Shown: one piece after another, positions 11,600-21,202 of the stretch
Layout: each line of letters opens with the position of its first letter
Position numbering within the stretch: position 1 is the stretch's first letter
NCBI GenBank assembly: GCA_021234155.1
Contig: JAJEKV010000001.1
Span: 26,091,189 to 26,155,188, forward strand
Length of the DNA: 64,000 nucleotides
Source of the DNA: Isoetes taiwanensis
Lineage: Eukaryota; Streptophyta; Lycopodiopsida; Isoetales; Isoetaceae
Reading direction: 5' to 3'
Notes under the pieces: model-generated
Told to the model about the DNA's origin: nothing
Database searches by the model: none
What the model saw: only the letters and a program-made list of their open reading frames with translations
Position numbers and translations under genes: made by a program

Positions 11600-12512
11600 A
11601 TAAATGAATCCCTTGGGGACAAGTTATGGGAACTTGTTTCAAAGAGGAAATCTGTCATGACATCTACCAAGGTAAAGAAGGAAGCATCTAGTTCTGGAAA
11701 AGGGAAGGAGAAGACTGCTAAGAATGAGGTAAAAAAATCAAATTCCAAATTTGAATCTAAAAGGGATGTTATATCAAATGTTAGTTTTAAAAAGGATTTG
11801 GATAAAACTAGCACTTCAACTGTAGATTCGGGAGTTGAAGTCTCCATAGTCATCTCATCTGATATGTTGAAGAATATTGAACCAAGTAAAGGCTTGAGGA
11901 TGGTGCAAATGGAAAATGGCGCGACGCAGAAGGTGCATGGAAAGGGGGAGTTGCAGGTATCAAGCGAAGGCAAGGATCTTTTGAGATTGCCAGATATCTT
12001 GTTTGCACTTGAAATGTTATTTGATCTGATCTTAGTTGCCAACCTTGTTGATAATAGGTTTGATTTATTTTTCCATAAGCATGGTTGTAAATTTATTAAG
12101 GTTGGTGTGAAACTATATTATGCAGAAAGAAGAGCAAATCTATTTGAACTAGACATAAAATCTATCAATAAAATGTCTCCCATAGATAATTGCATACTTG
12201 GCATCTGAGGTTGGCACATATAAATCACAATAGCATTAGAATTGTGGAAAGACATAATCTTTTGGATGATCTAATGTGTGAAAATGAAAATATGATGACA
12301 TTTGTGAACCTGGGCAAACAAAATAGAATACCTTTTAGAAATAAAGGTAAGAGAGTGCATAAATTGCTTGAATTAGTACATTCAGATGTCTGTGGCCCAA
12401 TGAAGTACAAAGTCTTGGATCGAAGTCTTATTTTGCAATATTTATTAATGATTATAGTAGGAGGACTCAATGTTACTTTTTGCGGTCCAAAGACCAAGTA
12501 TTGAATGCCTTC
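11600..12512 (+). pseudogene. Copia pol, protease to integrase N-terminus (decayed)
   Basis: Frame 11657-12208 carries a Lys/Ser-rich linker and then DSGVEVSIVISSDMLKN, matching the retropepsin DSGA/DTGA active-site loop. After a frameshift near 12195 the second frame carries WHLRLAHINHNSIRIVERH (the pre-integrase H-H half of the zinc finger), LGKQNRIPFRNKGKR, and LELVHSDVCGPM, the start of the integrase core with its first catalytic Asp. The second half of the HHCC finger is not intact: the expected CxxC before LGKQ is degenerate. A further shift near 12440 precedes RSKDQVLNAF, where the element is cut at 12512. Confidence 0.8.
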
Positions 12513-12587
12513 TAGTCATGGTACAATCTGCCATCCACTTTTATGATGTCCAACTCTCGAGTTGCCTGCATTAATTGTTATTTCTTC

Positions 12588-12887
12588 ATCCTACGCCCGT
12601 CTGCCATTATTACTCGTACCTTCACCAAGCTGTCACATCCTACTGTTCATCCTTGTTCATCTCGACTGTTCCTTTGCTCTTCCTTTACCGCTTGGGGACT
12701 TAGCCAAATTTTTGCCTCCCAATTGCCCCTCTCAGATCTATCGCCATCTGGCACCATCAACGGCTCAGTTTCTCTGCCTCAAATACCTTTTTGCAACACC
12801 CACGCGCCCTAAACTTTTCGCATCTCTTTCGTCCTCCATTTTCCGCTCTCCATTCTCCGTCTTCCTTCCTTCTCTTCACTCATCGCT
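12588..12887 (+). promoter_or_regulatory. Pyrimidine-rich leader upstream of the extra ORF
   Basis: About 300 bp before the ATG at 12888 are strongly C/T-rich on the plus strand (for example CTCTCCATTCTCCGTCTTCC). It resembles a plant CT-rich 5' leader rather than coding sequence. A promoter function is inference only; no clear TATA box is visible. Confidence 0.35.
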
Positions 12888-15800
12888 ATGGCCGCTTCGC
12901 CTAAGTTCCCCACTTTTCAAGTCACAGTCCCCCGGGATCCGGTTCTGTTTGAGTCGGTGATTTTTTCTACTCCCACTCTCTGAGATCCTTTAAAAGGTCC
13001 CAGTCGCGAAGTTGTAGAACGCACAGGATTATTTGAGTTCTCTCGGCAAGAACTCCCATCGCCAAATCCACTCCAACTCAGACAATTTGTTGCTCATCTG
13101 GTCAAGACCAACACATGCTATCTCAAAGAAGTTGATCAAACTCGCATCCTCCTCACTCCGGCTCTTCTGGCAGAGGTATTTCAATTGCCCATCCGCACCC
13201 CTTCTTTAAATTGGGCTGCTTTGCAGGATCAGGATGTCACCCAGTATGGCCAAACTCCTTATGCGGCCACCATTCATAAGCTCACCAACATTGCTAAACC
13301 TCATGAAGCCTTTGTGAAGTTTTTATGGCGCAAGTTCTTTGGGTACTCCATCAAGAACATCCACATCAACAAGCAGTTCTTTCATACTGCTATCATGGCC
13401 ATTCATTCTCCGCATCATCTTGATTGGCCTCAATTTTGTTCCACCGGTTGTGTTATGAAATTGATCGAATCCGTCATTCTCCTGCCTCTGGCTTAGAATC
13501 TGCTATGGGTGCTCACATGCAAGCCCTCATCGACCATTGTCTTCCCATTCCCAGTCAGGGTTCTCCTACTAATCTGAACACAGCTTCCCAGTCCTCCACT
13601 CATCAACCCTCCAACATCATTTCTGCTGTCAAAAACCTCCAGGAAGAAATTTCTCGTCCCCAACCATCCTCTTCTCCTCCTCGTCAACAACAAAGAGAAT
13701 CCGTCATCAATGTTCCATCCTCTCAGTCCACAGAAATTCAACATTCCCATTCTCAGCAGGTTTCTCAGAATACCTCTTCTGCCCGCCCACACCAGTCCTT
13801 ACCCCTTCAACCCCTGCAACCCCAACTTTCCCGACGCGCCCTCTATCAATATCAGCAGGATGTCCAAGAATGTGTACTCAAACTGCAAGACTCTCAAGAA
13901 AATTTTATGAATAGAATCCAACATTACATGAATTCCACGGATGCTTTTCAACGTGATCTTCAGGCTGCCACAACACAAGTCCAGTCTCTTGAAGAAAGTC
14001 TCCAAAATAAGCACGCTGCCCTGTTACAGACCCGTGAGGCTGTCAAAGCTGAAGAAGAAAGGACCACCACGCTTGCAGATCAGCAGGCTCAGTTGCAGAC
14101 CACCATTCAGGACCTTCTTGCCCAGCTCAAGGATAAGGATCAGCTTCTCAGTGATCTCCAGACCATGTATACAGATTCAGATTGAACTTCGAGATGCTAG
14201 CATATCTCTTCTGGAAGGACAAATCTCCACTCTTCAGACTCAGCTCATGCCCTTACAGGCTCAGGTTGTTGAAGCCCAAAAACAAAAGTTGATCGCTGAC
14301 ACCGAAATTGCTAGTCTTCAACTTCAGCTCTCTACTCAGGCTCCTTCATCTTCCCATGCCACGCAGTCACACTACAGATTCCGTAATCAGTCCCGTCTCC
14401 TCATGGACAAAGATAACAAAATCCGTGACCTAGAATATCAGCTCAACCAAGCTCTCCAGTCTGCTGAAGAAGCGCAGAGTCAACACGAGATCTACCTGCA
14501 GCTTGCTATGACAATTCCACGAGATTACTTCACTCCCTCCAGTTATTTGGATTATGTCGTCTCACGCCGTCATCTTTTCCTTCCCAAGTGGTATTCTGCA
14601 AACGACAAAATTCATGAGCCCCTCACCAGCACCGATCTTCTCACTATATGGCCAGATCTCTCCATTGAAGATAAAGGACTCTTCTATGCTCTCTTGGTAT
14701 ATGGCCTCCTCACCTGTGACGATCCTGAATTTTTTATCTTCCGCCTGGTACAGCCAATGCCTTATGTCCTCCATGATTTCTATTTGGCTGATACCATGGA
14801 CAAGTTCAATGATGGACCCAACCGGGTATTCAATGGCAATGAACAGGCTCAATGGTTATTACCAGAGAACAAATATTTGCAGGATCCAACTCACGTTACA
14901 ACCTTCAAAGAGGAGTATATGCCAGAGCTAGCTAATCATCTTCCTCTCTGGGTTGCCGAGACTCTGCAACAAGTCTGTAAGAATTTGTCCGAGGACGAGG
15001 GTATTCAATTTGCCCAAATTTATTTGCAACATCTTGGAGGATATAACACTCTGCGTGTCTATTTGGACAGCCAGACTGTCCCCATGGAATGGGTTTCTTC
15101 CCCTGTACATAGTATGCTCCCTTCTTCTAATTGGAAACAATGGTGTCAAACATTGGATGTTGATCTAGTTCGAGAATTCAGGGAGCAGGCTCAGAAGCCC
15201 ACGATGCAGTCCCAAACCGATCATCATCCGTATGCATCTTTGGGAGTGCCACCACGAAGACGCTATCTCACCTCTGACTGGCGTCTCCCCTTTTGGACCA
15301 AGGTTATGGATGGGCACGCTGACTGGACTCCTGCTCAGATTTCCACTGATCTCTGGTGGGATCCACACTTTGTTCGCTGCTCTGTCTGGCAAGAAGGGGA
15401 TACCTTGGAACGCACCAGCAATTGGATCTATATCCCCAACGAAAGAGGCTGGCAGATGCCTACTCACGCTGTCTGGGGTCTCACTCAGTTCTTGGAGCGT
15501 GCTGCCACCTCCCCGAATCCTTCTGTTCACCGTCAAGCAGGTTTTTGTGCTGCTCTGAAGTGTCTTCTGTTGTGTTCTCTTGCACGGAAGTGCCCTATCT
15601 ATTATTGCAACCCTAATGCAAGCACCAGTGCCTTTGGCCTCCAGACCTGTCTTCTGATGGAGTGCCAATATGTACATGCGAAGGCTCACCGTGCCCTTGA
15701 AGACATGGTGCAGTCTGGCTTTCTCATCGACACCCATCCAGCAATTGGTCTCAATACTCTTGAGGCTCTCAAGGAACGGCAGGAGCTTATCACGACCTAC

Positions 15801-15992
15801 CACTCTGGCAACTGCCCCCATACCAGACAAGATGATTTTTCTGTTGCTGGGTTTCCCCCGTCTGAATCCGTTCCCCTTTTTCTCACCCATGAGTGTCATT
15901 TGGTGGGGGGGAGTGTTAGTCCTGTACGTCCTGGTACAGGACTATTTATGCACACCACGGATCAGGGCAGAAATAAGACACCACCAGGTTAA
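12888..15992 (+). pseudogene. Gypsy-borne extra ORF: large coiled-coil protein of unknown family, broken
   Basis: The frame opens at ATG 12888 (MAASPKFPTFQVTVPRDPV) and reads to 13496 with one in-frame TGA at 12981-12983. It shifts near 13435 into 13424-14185 and again near 14175 into the frame that ends at 15990-15992, inside the 3' LTR. Together these cover about 1,030 residues: an N-terminal region of about 180, a Ser/Pro/Gln-rich linker, about 200 residues of Gln-rich heptad coiled coil (QDVQECVLKLQDSQENFMNR and onward), and about 450 globular residues rich in Trp and Leu (YLDYVVSRRHLFLPKWY; WVAETLQQVCKNLSEDEG). I recognise no domain. Its place between pol and the 3' LTR is where env-like or extra ORFs sit in Athila and Tat elements, but I see no signal peptide or membrane segment. 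Three lesions suggest this copy is dead. Confidence 0.7.
15898..15913 (+). other. Gypsy polypurine tract
   Basis: TTTGGTGGGGGGGAG directly precedes the LTR start (TGTTAG at 15914). Its position and G-rich content fit the second-strand primer of an LTR element. Confidence 0.7.
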
Positions 15993-16466
15993 GATCAAGC
16001 ATCAGGCAGCAGACCCCCTCCGAAGACCACGCCGAAGACCACGACAAAGACCACGCCGAAGAAGAGACAAAGAACAGATAAATGTCGGTCCTGCAGAGGT
16101 ACAGTCAGCACTTAGCGTGATTCCAGGCACATAAAGAAGTGGAAATCAGGCTTTGATTCAGGAGTTGGTAGCGAGATCTGCCAAACATCAAGGTCATTGT
16201 ACTATATATATGAGTAGAGTTAGAACTCAGTTTCTAGATGAGTTTTAGTCCTTGTCTCTAGTCTTTCTCTCGATTTCTGAGAGCTCATGAACACAGTGAT
16301 ATCAAGGACGCATCATTATCTTCACTGTTTGTTGTTGTTCTTTCCTGTTTCCTCTTTCTGTTCCTTGCAAAATCCCGCGTGACACTCAGCCAGGATTCTC
16401 CTGTTTGATCCAAGGGTCCTCACCGAGGGCTGTCTTACAGGAGATCCCAAATCCAGACTCAAAACA
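15914..16466 (+). repeat. Gypsy 3' LTR (553 bp)
   Basis: It starts TGTTAGTCC and ends CAAAACA. It contains an internal run of short ACCACGCCGAAG-like repeats (about 16020-16065), an ATATATATGAG TATA-like site near 16205 and the stop codon of the extra ORF. Against the LTR at 28444-27862 it shows scattered substitutions and two deletions of about 20 bp. Confidence 0.9.
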
Positions 16467-16471
16467 GCCTT
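16467..16471 (+). repeat. Gypsy target-site duplication (GCCTT), displaced copy
   Basis: GCCTT follows the LTR end. The minus strand just before the other LTR (28449-28445) also reads GCCTT. Confidence 0.8.
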
Positions 16472-17086
16472 GATACTATTTTGCGAATTAATGTCTCTAT
16501 CCATCAGCAAAACCAAAGTTAAAGTAGAAAACATTAGCTCCAAAAAAACCTCAAACTTTAGAACCCAACAATAAAGGTGTGATCCTGTGGAACTACGAAA
16601 GTTGCATCATCTACTTAGCAAGCCTTCGCCAGCACGTTGAAATGCTTGCAAGGATAAAACTCTAGGATTAATATAAGAACCAAGGTAGATCATGCTTGAT
16701 AAGTCAATGACTTAGCATAAGTCACCACAGTGTCATCAACCATTTCCTTTGGTTCCAAAAGTGGAATATAAAACAAGGTGCAAGAAGTGTAGTTGCCATG
16801 GCTGACATTATGGCTGTTGTATCATGGTTGCTTCCATTGCAGCTACCAACATTATCATAGTTCTTTCCTTTAGGATTTTCTTTGGAACCACTTCCTTTAG
16901 AACTAGGTGCCCCATAGAACTAGACCCTTTAGAGCCAATTCCTTTGGCACTTCCTTTTGGACTAGGGTTGTCCCTCCATTTGGACTAGACTACTACTATT
17001 GTGAGTTGCACTATGACTCTTGAGTGCAAGAGCTGGCGTAGAAGATGGATATTCAATTCCCTTAAAACTTAACTTCTTTCCACCTC
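16472..17086. other. Old target sequence between the Copia and Gypsy insertions
   Basis: This 615-bp stretch belonged to the host sequence between the two elements before the inversion. It has no long frame. The minus strand carries imperfect CTAAAGG/CCAAAGG-type repeats around 16860-17000. Nothing else is recognised. Confidence 0.5.
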
Positions 17087-17091
17087 TTGAG
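17087..17091 (-). repeat. Copia target-site duplication, displaced copy (CTCAA on minus)
   Basis: Read on the minus strand, CTCAA follows the LTR end at 17092, matching 10872-10876 on the plus strand. Confidence 0.8.
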
Positions 17092-17474
17092 TGATAGATT
17101 TAATGACGGAATCTCTGACAGCCCAAGCTCAACCTGCTCAAGTTTTCTGCTACTGCACAAACCCACTAATTTTTGCAGTCGAATACTCTTCTTTAAGATC
17201 AACTGGAAGAAACTGTGAGATCCTCCTTAGTTCAATCAAGCAGTGAGCAGTATCTCTATAAGGCAGCTCCAACAATGCATCCAGATGAATCAATTCGGCT
17301 CCCTTGGACGAATCGCCTCCTGCCTATTCGATTGATCTGGATGATGCAAAAAGGCATGATGTCTTGATTCGATGCAGGCCTTTTTATTGATTTTACCTGA
17401 ACAACTGCCTTTGCTACACCCATATCTGGCCCAGCCAATCCAAGCCACGTGTACAGGCTGGATAACATCCATCA
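17092..17474 (-). repeat. Copia 3' LTR (383 bp)
   Basis: On the minus strand it begins TGATGGATG and ends ATCTATCA, like the copy at 10877-11240. It is about 20 bp longer, mainly from an insertion near its 3' end, and differs by many substitutions. Confidence 0.85.
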
Positions 17475-17487
17475 TTCTTCCCCTCAG
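17475..17487 (-). other. Copia polypurine tract
   Basis: On the minus strand CTGAGGGGAAGAA directly precedes the LTR start, as expected for the plus-strand primer. It also fixes the LTR start at 17474. Confidence 0.7.
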
Positions 17488-17495
17488 CCTGTACA

Positions 17496-19766
17496 ATTTA
17501 TGACTCCTACTTGGTCCTTTGCAATTGCCAATTTAGGTTCAAGGACTTTAGTTAGGACGTTTGCTTGTTATAAGTTAGTAGGGATGTACTTTACATCTAT
17601 TTCCTCCTTTTATACTTTATCTCGAATAAAATGGTGACGAATTCTTATATGCTTAGTACGTGAATGACAAACTAGATTTTTACTCACTGCTATCCCGCTT
17701 TTATTGTCACAATAATTCGTTGTGGCACCTGTGCAGGACTTCCCTAACTCCTTGAGCATCCTTCACAACCAAATGATTTTTGATGCTGCCAGAGACACCG
17801 CCATATACTCTAGTTCTGCACTGGATTTTTCCACATATTCTTGTTTTTTGTTGGCCCACGATATTGCTATGCCACTAAGCTTGCAAAGATACACAGAAGT
17901 CGGCTTCCTATCATCAGCGTCTCCATCCAGTCTGCATCTGCATATCCCACCAAATCATTCTTCATATTTCTTGTACTACACAATCCATGAGTTGAGGTAC
18001 CCTTTAGATACCTAAGAACTTTCTTCGCGGCTATCCAATGTTCCCTTCCAGGATTATTCAGGAACCTGCTGAGAAGATTAACAACATAAGTGATGCCAGA
18101 CCTTGTACTATTTGCAATATATAACAAGCTTTCAACTAATGCCCTTTAAGGTCTATGTTTCATCTCCTTCTCTTCTTCAAGTGTTTTCGGACATATTTTT
18201 TTCAGTTATTCTTGCTCCTGTAGCTAATGGTGTTTTTGCTGGATTACAGTCAAGCACCCTGAATTTCATCAGCATTTTCTTATACTGCTCTTGAATGAGA
18301 TATAACACCCCTCGCCTGCTATCTTTTCTTACGTCCATTCCCAAAAGTTTTTGAAGATCCCCAAGATCTGACATTTGAAAACGACTTCTCAATAACAATT
18401 TGCATCTATCCAGCAAGGCTTTATCATTATTAGCAATGACACAATCATCGACGTACAATGCCATTATTAGAAATCTATCCCCTTCTCTCTTCATGTAAAG
18501 ATTACCTTCAGTTTTCAGTTTTATAAATCCACTAGTCATTAAAAAATTGTTCATGCACAAGTAACATTGCCTAGATGCTTGCCTAAGTCCATAAATAGCT
18601 TTTTTTAACTTGCATAGCATGTTATAACCTTCCTCGAATCCATGGGCTGCTTCATGTAAATTTCTTCTTCCAAATCACCGTTCAGGAAAGCAGTCTTAAC
18701 GTCCATGTGACTTAGCTCCATGCCATTGTGTACTGCAACTGTCATGAGGGCCCTTAAACTGGTCATCTTAACAATGGGCAAAAATGTAACTTTATAGTCT
18801 ACCACTTCCAGTTGTGTATATCCTTTAGCAACTAGGCGCACTTCGTACCGTTCTATTGATCCATCTGCCTTTGTTTTAATCTTAAAGACCCATTTGTTTC
18901 CGACAACATTCTTGTCACTTGGTCTCGGTCCAAGTCATACGTCCCAGTCTGTTTGAAAGAATTCAATTCACTTCTCATTGCCTCCTTCCATATGTCTGCA
19001 TCTGGCCTTCTTACTGCTTCCTCCATTGTCTGTGGTTCTAATGTACAAGACAAGATCTTTGGCTTTGGAGGTTTTGTTGTCTTACCATTTTCTTTTCTAC
19101 CAAATATCTCTGTGTCAAATGAGAGCTGAGATTTGAGACGTTCGACTTCACTGCGTCGAACCTTACCTATCCTAGTCTCTTCATCGGCACCCACTCCATT
19201 GTTTCTTGCCCGCTAAGTGACTTCCTAACTTTGTACAAAATGTTTTCATTAAACACAATATCTCTACTAACAAGTATTCTGCGAGTGTCAGGATCGTACA
19301 ACCTGTAACCATTGGTTTCTTCATCATAGCCCACCAAGAAAGTGCATGTGCTCCTATTATCCAACTTCCTTCTCCGTTCTTCGGGTACTAATATATAATC
19401 CAAGCACCTATACACCTTAAAATGCTTCACAGATTGTCTTTGTCCCGTCCAGAACTGTTCTGGTACACTTCCCTTTACTGCAACACTGGGCAACCTGTTT
19501 TGGATGTGGCAAGCGGCCGCTATTGCTTCTCCCCACAAGCTGTTGGGCAGACCTGCATGTTTAAGCATAAATCTCGCCGCATTCATGTTCGTGTAATTCT
19601 TTCGTTCTGCTACACCATTCTGATGTGGTGTGTATCTACATGTATATTGTCTTTTATTTCCATGGATTTGACAGAACCTGCAAAACTCATATTCTCTCCC
19701 AAGGTCACATCTCAAACATTTAATTCCAGATGATGTTTCCCCTTCAACTTCTGCAGCATAGAGCTT
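17496..19766 (-). pseudogene. Copia pol: integrase, reverse transcriptase, RNase H (decayed)
   Basis: Frame 19766-19167 carries the integrase core: SSGIKCLRCDLGREYEF (second catalytic Asp region) and YTPHQNGVAERKN (catalytic Glu), then LWGEAIAAACHIQNRLPS. The linker at 19194-18853 contains EEAVRRPDADIWKEAMRSEL, the usual start of the RT domain. RT follows at 18841-18177 with DYKVTFLPIVKMTSLRALM, HMDVKTAFLNGDLEEEIYM and LYVDDCVIA, the catalytic YVDD box. RNase H follows with YADADW and, in a shifted frame down to about 17500, [26 protein letters not shown] and [15 protein letters not shown]. At least five frameshifts and several stops are present, so it is not functional. Confidence 0.9.
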
Positions 19767-19868
19767 GTGCGGCCGGAGAAGGGAATCTGGAATTAGAAGG
19801 TGCGTTGCATGCGACCACGTTAGCTAATTGGTGATTGGTCCACGTCGGCAGAGCTTTAGGCGGTATGG

Positions 19869-19879
19869 CTATATAAAGC
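19869..19879 (+). promoter_or_regulatory. TATA box of the small antisense ORF
   Basis: CTATATAAAGC lies about 40 bp before the ATG at 19913. A GATTGGTCC (reverse CCAAT-like) and CCACGTCGGC element lie 30-50 bp further upstream. The spacing is right for a plant class II core promoter with a very short leader. Activity is inference. Confidence 0.55.
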
Positions 19880-19912
19880 GAGCAGTGGTCGATCCGAAGA
19901 CATCAGTTGGCG

Positions 19913-20155
19913 ATGATGGACAACGAGTGTACCATGCCGCGGAACTGCAATGAATGGATCACGGCCAAAATGAACGCCCTCGACCTCTGGAAGCTGCGGA
20001 ATCGCGGCATATCAATGGACGGCTGGTGTGCCGGGATGGCTGAGCATCTCGACCCTCTGACTAATCCCATGGAGGTGGTCATCCACCTTCGCTGGGACCA
20101 TGAGCAGTGCCTCTACCACATCCTCCGTGTGACCTCTGCTCCAAACCCGGAGTAG
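19913..20155 (+). CDS. Small ORF (80 aa) antisense to the Gypsy element
   Basis: Two adjacent ATGs (19913 and 19916) open an uninterrupted frame ending TAG at 20153-20155. The protein is rich in Trp, Met and Cys and ordered-looking (NEWITAKMNALDLWKLRNRG; GWCAGMAEHLDPLTNPMEVV; LRWDHEQCLYHIL). I do not recognise it. Its base composition is higher in GC than the flanks, a good TATA box precedes it, and AT-rich TATATAATATAAATATGC lies about 90 bp after the stop. It is transcribed toward the integrase end, opposite to pol. Antisense ORFs between pol and the 3' LTR are known in Grande-type Tat elements; whether this is related is unknown. Confidence 0.5.
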   Translation: MMDNECTMPRNCNEWITAKMNALDLWKLRNRGISMDGWCAGMAEHLDPLTNPMEVVIHLRWDHEQCLYHILRVTSAPNPE

Positions 20156-20252
20156 GGGTCCCCTTTTAATGTAGGATTTTGTAAATAGGGCTCAGCCCAT
20201 AGCGGAAGTATATGGGCAATTCCCACATTTTGTATATAATATAAATATGCTT

Positions 20253-21190
20253 CTACTCATTGTGTTCAGAGTCTGAATTTGTATTTTGATCTTCTGAATG
20301 AACTGTCGTGTCATCTGTATGAAACTGTTTGAGGCGAAAGCCATTAACCAGAGTAGGTAATGGTGTGCCATCTAACTCAGCCAGTTTGAAAACTCTTGGT
20401 TGCACCACTTGAAGAATCTGATATGGACCAAGCCACCGAAATTTTAACTTGCCCGAAAAATTTTTGTATCGAGAGTCATAAAGCAGAACCAAATCACCTT
20501 CGATAAACTGCTTGGCTTTGAGGTGTTTGTCATGCCATGATTTCCTCAACTGTTGCCCAGTAAGGACGCGAAGATAGGCATCTCTCCAAAGTTCATCCAA
20601 TTGTTCGACTTGATAAACTCGTTCTTGAAGTGCTGCAGGTGGATTATGCATTGTGGCCAACTGGAAACGAAGAGCCGGAAGAACATATTCAAAAGGCATG
20701 AGAGCCTCTTGGCCATAAACCAACTTGAAAGGAGTGTGGCCAGTAGCAATTTTAAAGCTTGTGTTATAAGCCCAGAGAACAGCAGGTAATTCGTCTTGCC
20801 AATTCGTGCGAGAAGCATCACATATTTTTTTCAAAATAGTAATGAGAGTCTTGTTAGTGCTTTCAGCCAAACCATTCCCTTGAGGATAGTAAGGTGTGTT
20901 TTTTCTGTGACGTATATGCAAATAATCCGCCAGCTCCTTGATGGTGTGATTGACAAAATCAACGCCACAATCACTGACGAGTTCCGTGGGACAACCAAAA
21001 CGCGTGATGATATGCGTGTAAAGTACTTTGGCCGTACTGGCAGTAGTGTTGTCAGGAAGTGCACAAGCCTCCGCCCATTTTGTAGCATAATTTGTGAGAA
21101 CCAAAATATAGCGGGCACGGGAGGATCCATGGGCCCCACAAAATCCATGCCCCACTTACTGAAGGGTAGCAGGGTGGCCACTGGCATCAA
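20253..21190 (-). pseudogene. Gypsy integrase core and C-terminal module
   Basis: A frame near 21190 carries WGMDFVGPMDPP, with the first catalytic Asp. After a shift near 21130 the frame 21155-20253 carries RYILVLTNYATKWAEA, FGCPTELVSDCGVDFVN (second Asp) and YYPQGNGLAESTNKTL (catalytic Glu), so the DDE triad can be traced. The C-terminal part has KFRWLGPYQIL, the GPY/F module, followed by LVNGFRLKQFHTDD. No chromodomain is visible after it. The protein ends in an acidic tail at 20253. The frameshift within the core makes this copy inactive unless corrected. Confidence 0.85.
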
Positions 21191-21202
21191 AGGGAGAGCG
21201 TC

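Larger units (their letters stand above)
10877..12512 (+). mobile_element. Ty1/Copia retrotransposon, left part (5' LTR to mid-integrase)
   Basis: The order is 5' LTR, initiator-Met-type primer site, gag start, protease, GAG-pre-integrase and the first part of integrase. The element stops at 12512 in the middle of integrase. Its remainder lies in the opposite orientation at 19766-17092. The LTRs, the target duplication and the integrase reading all match when the block 12513-19766 is reversed. It is heavily decayed, with frameshifts and stops throughout. Confidence 0.85.
12513..16466 (+). mobile_element. Ty3/Gypsy retrotransposon, 3' part (extra ORF plus 3' LTR), inside the inverted block
   Basis: This part holds a pyrimidine-rich leader, a long extra ORF, a polypurine tract and a 553-bp LTR ending at 16466. 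The LTR matches the minus-strand LTR at 28444-27862 to within a few percent plus two short indels. The GCCTT that follows it equals the five bases that precede the other LTR when read on the minus strand. I therefore assign it to the same insertion as 19767-28444, separated from it by the inversion. Confidence 0.8.
17092..19766 (-). mobile_element. Ty1/Copia retrotransposon, right part (integrase core to 3' LTR)
   Basis: On the minus strand this part runs from mid-integrase through reverse transcriptase and RNase H to the 3' LTR. It starts abruptly at 19766 with KLYAAEVEG, exactly where the plus-strand fragment ending at 12512 leaves off. It is the other half of the same element, carried in the inverted block. 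Confidence 0.85.

Noticed and set aside
15165-15899. 244-codon minus-strand frame opposite the large extra ORF
   Set aside because: The sense strand has the ordered, Trp-rich protein and the coiled coil; the antisense frame has no motif.
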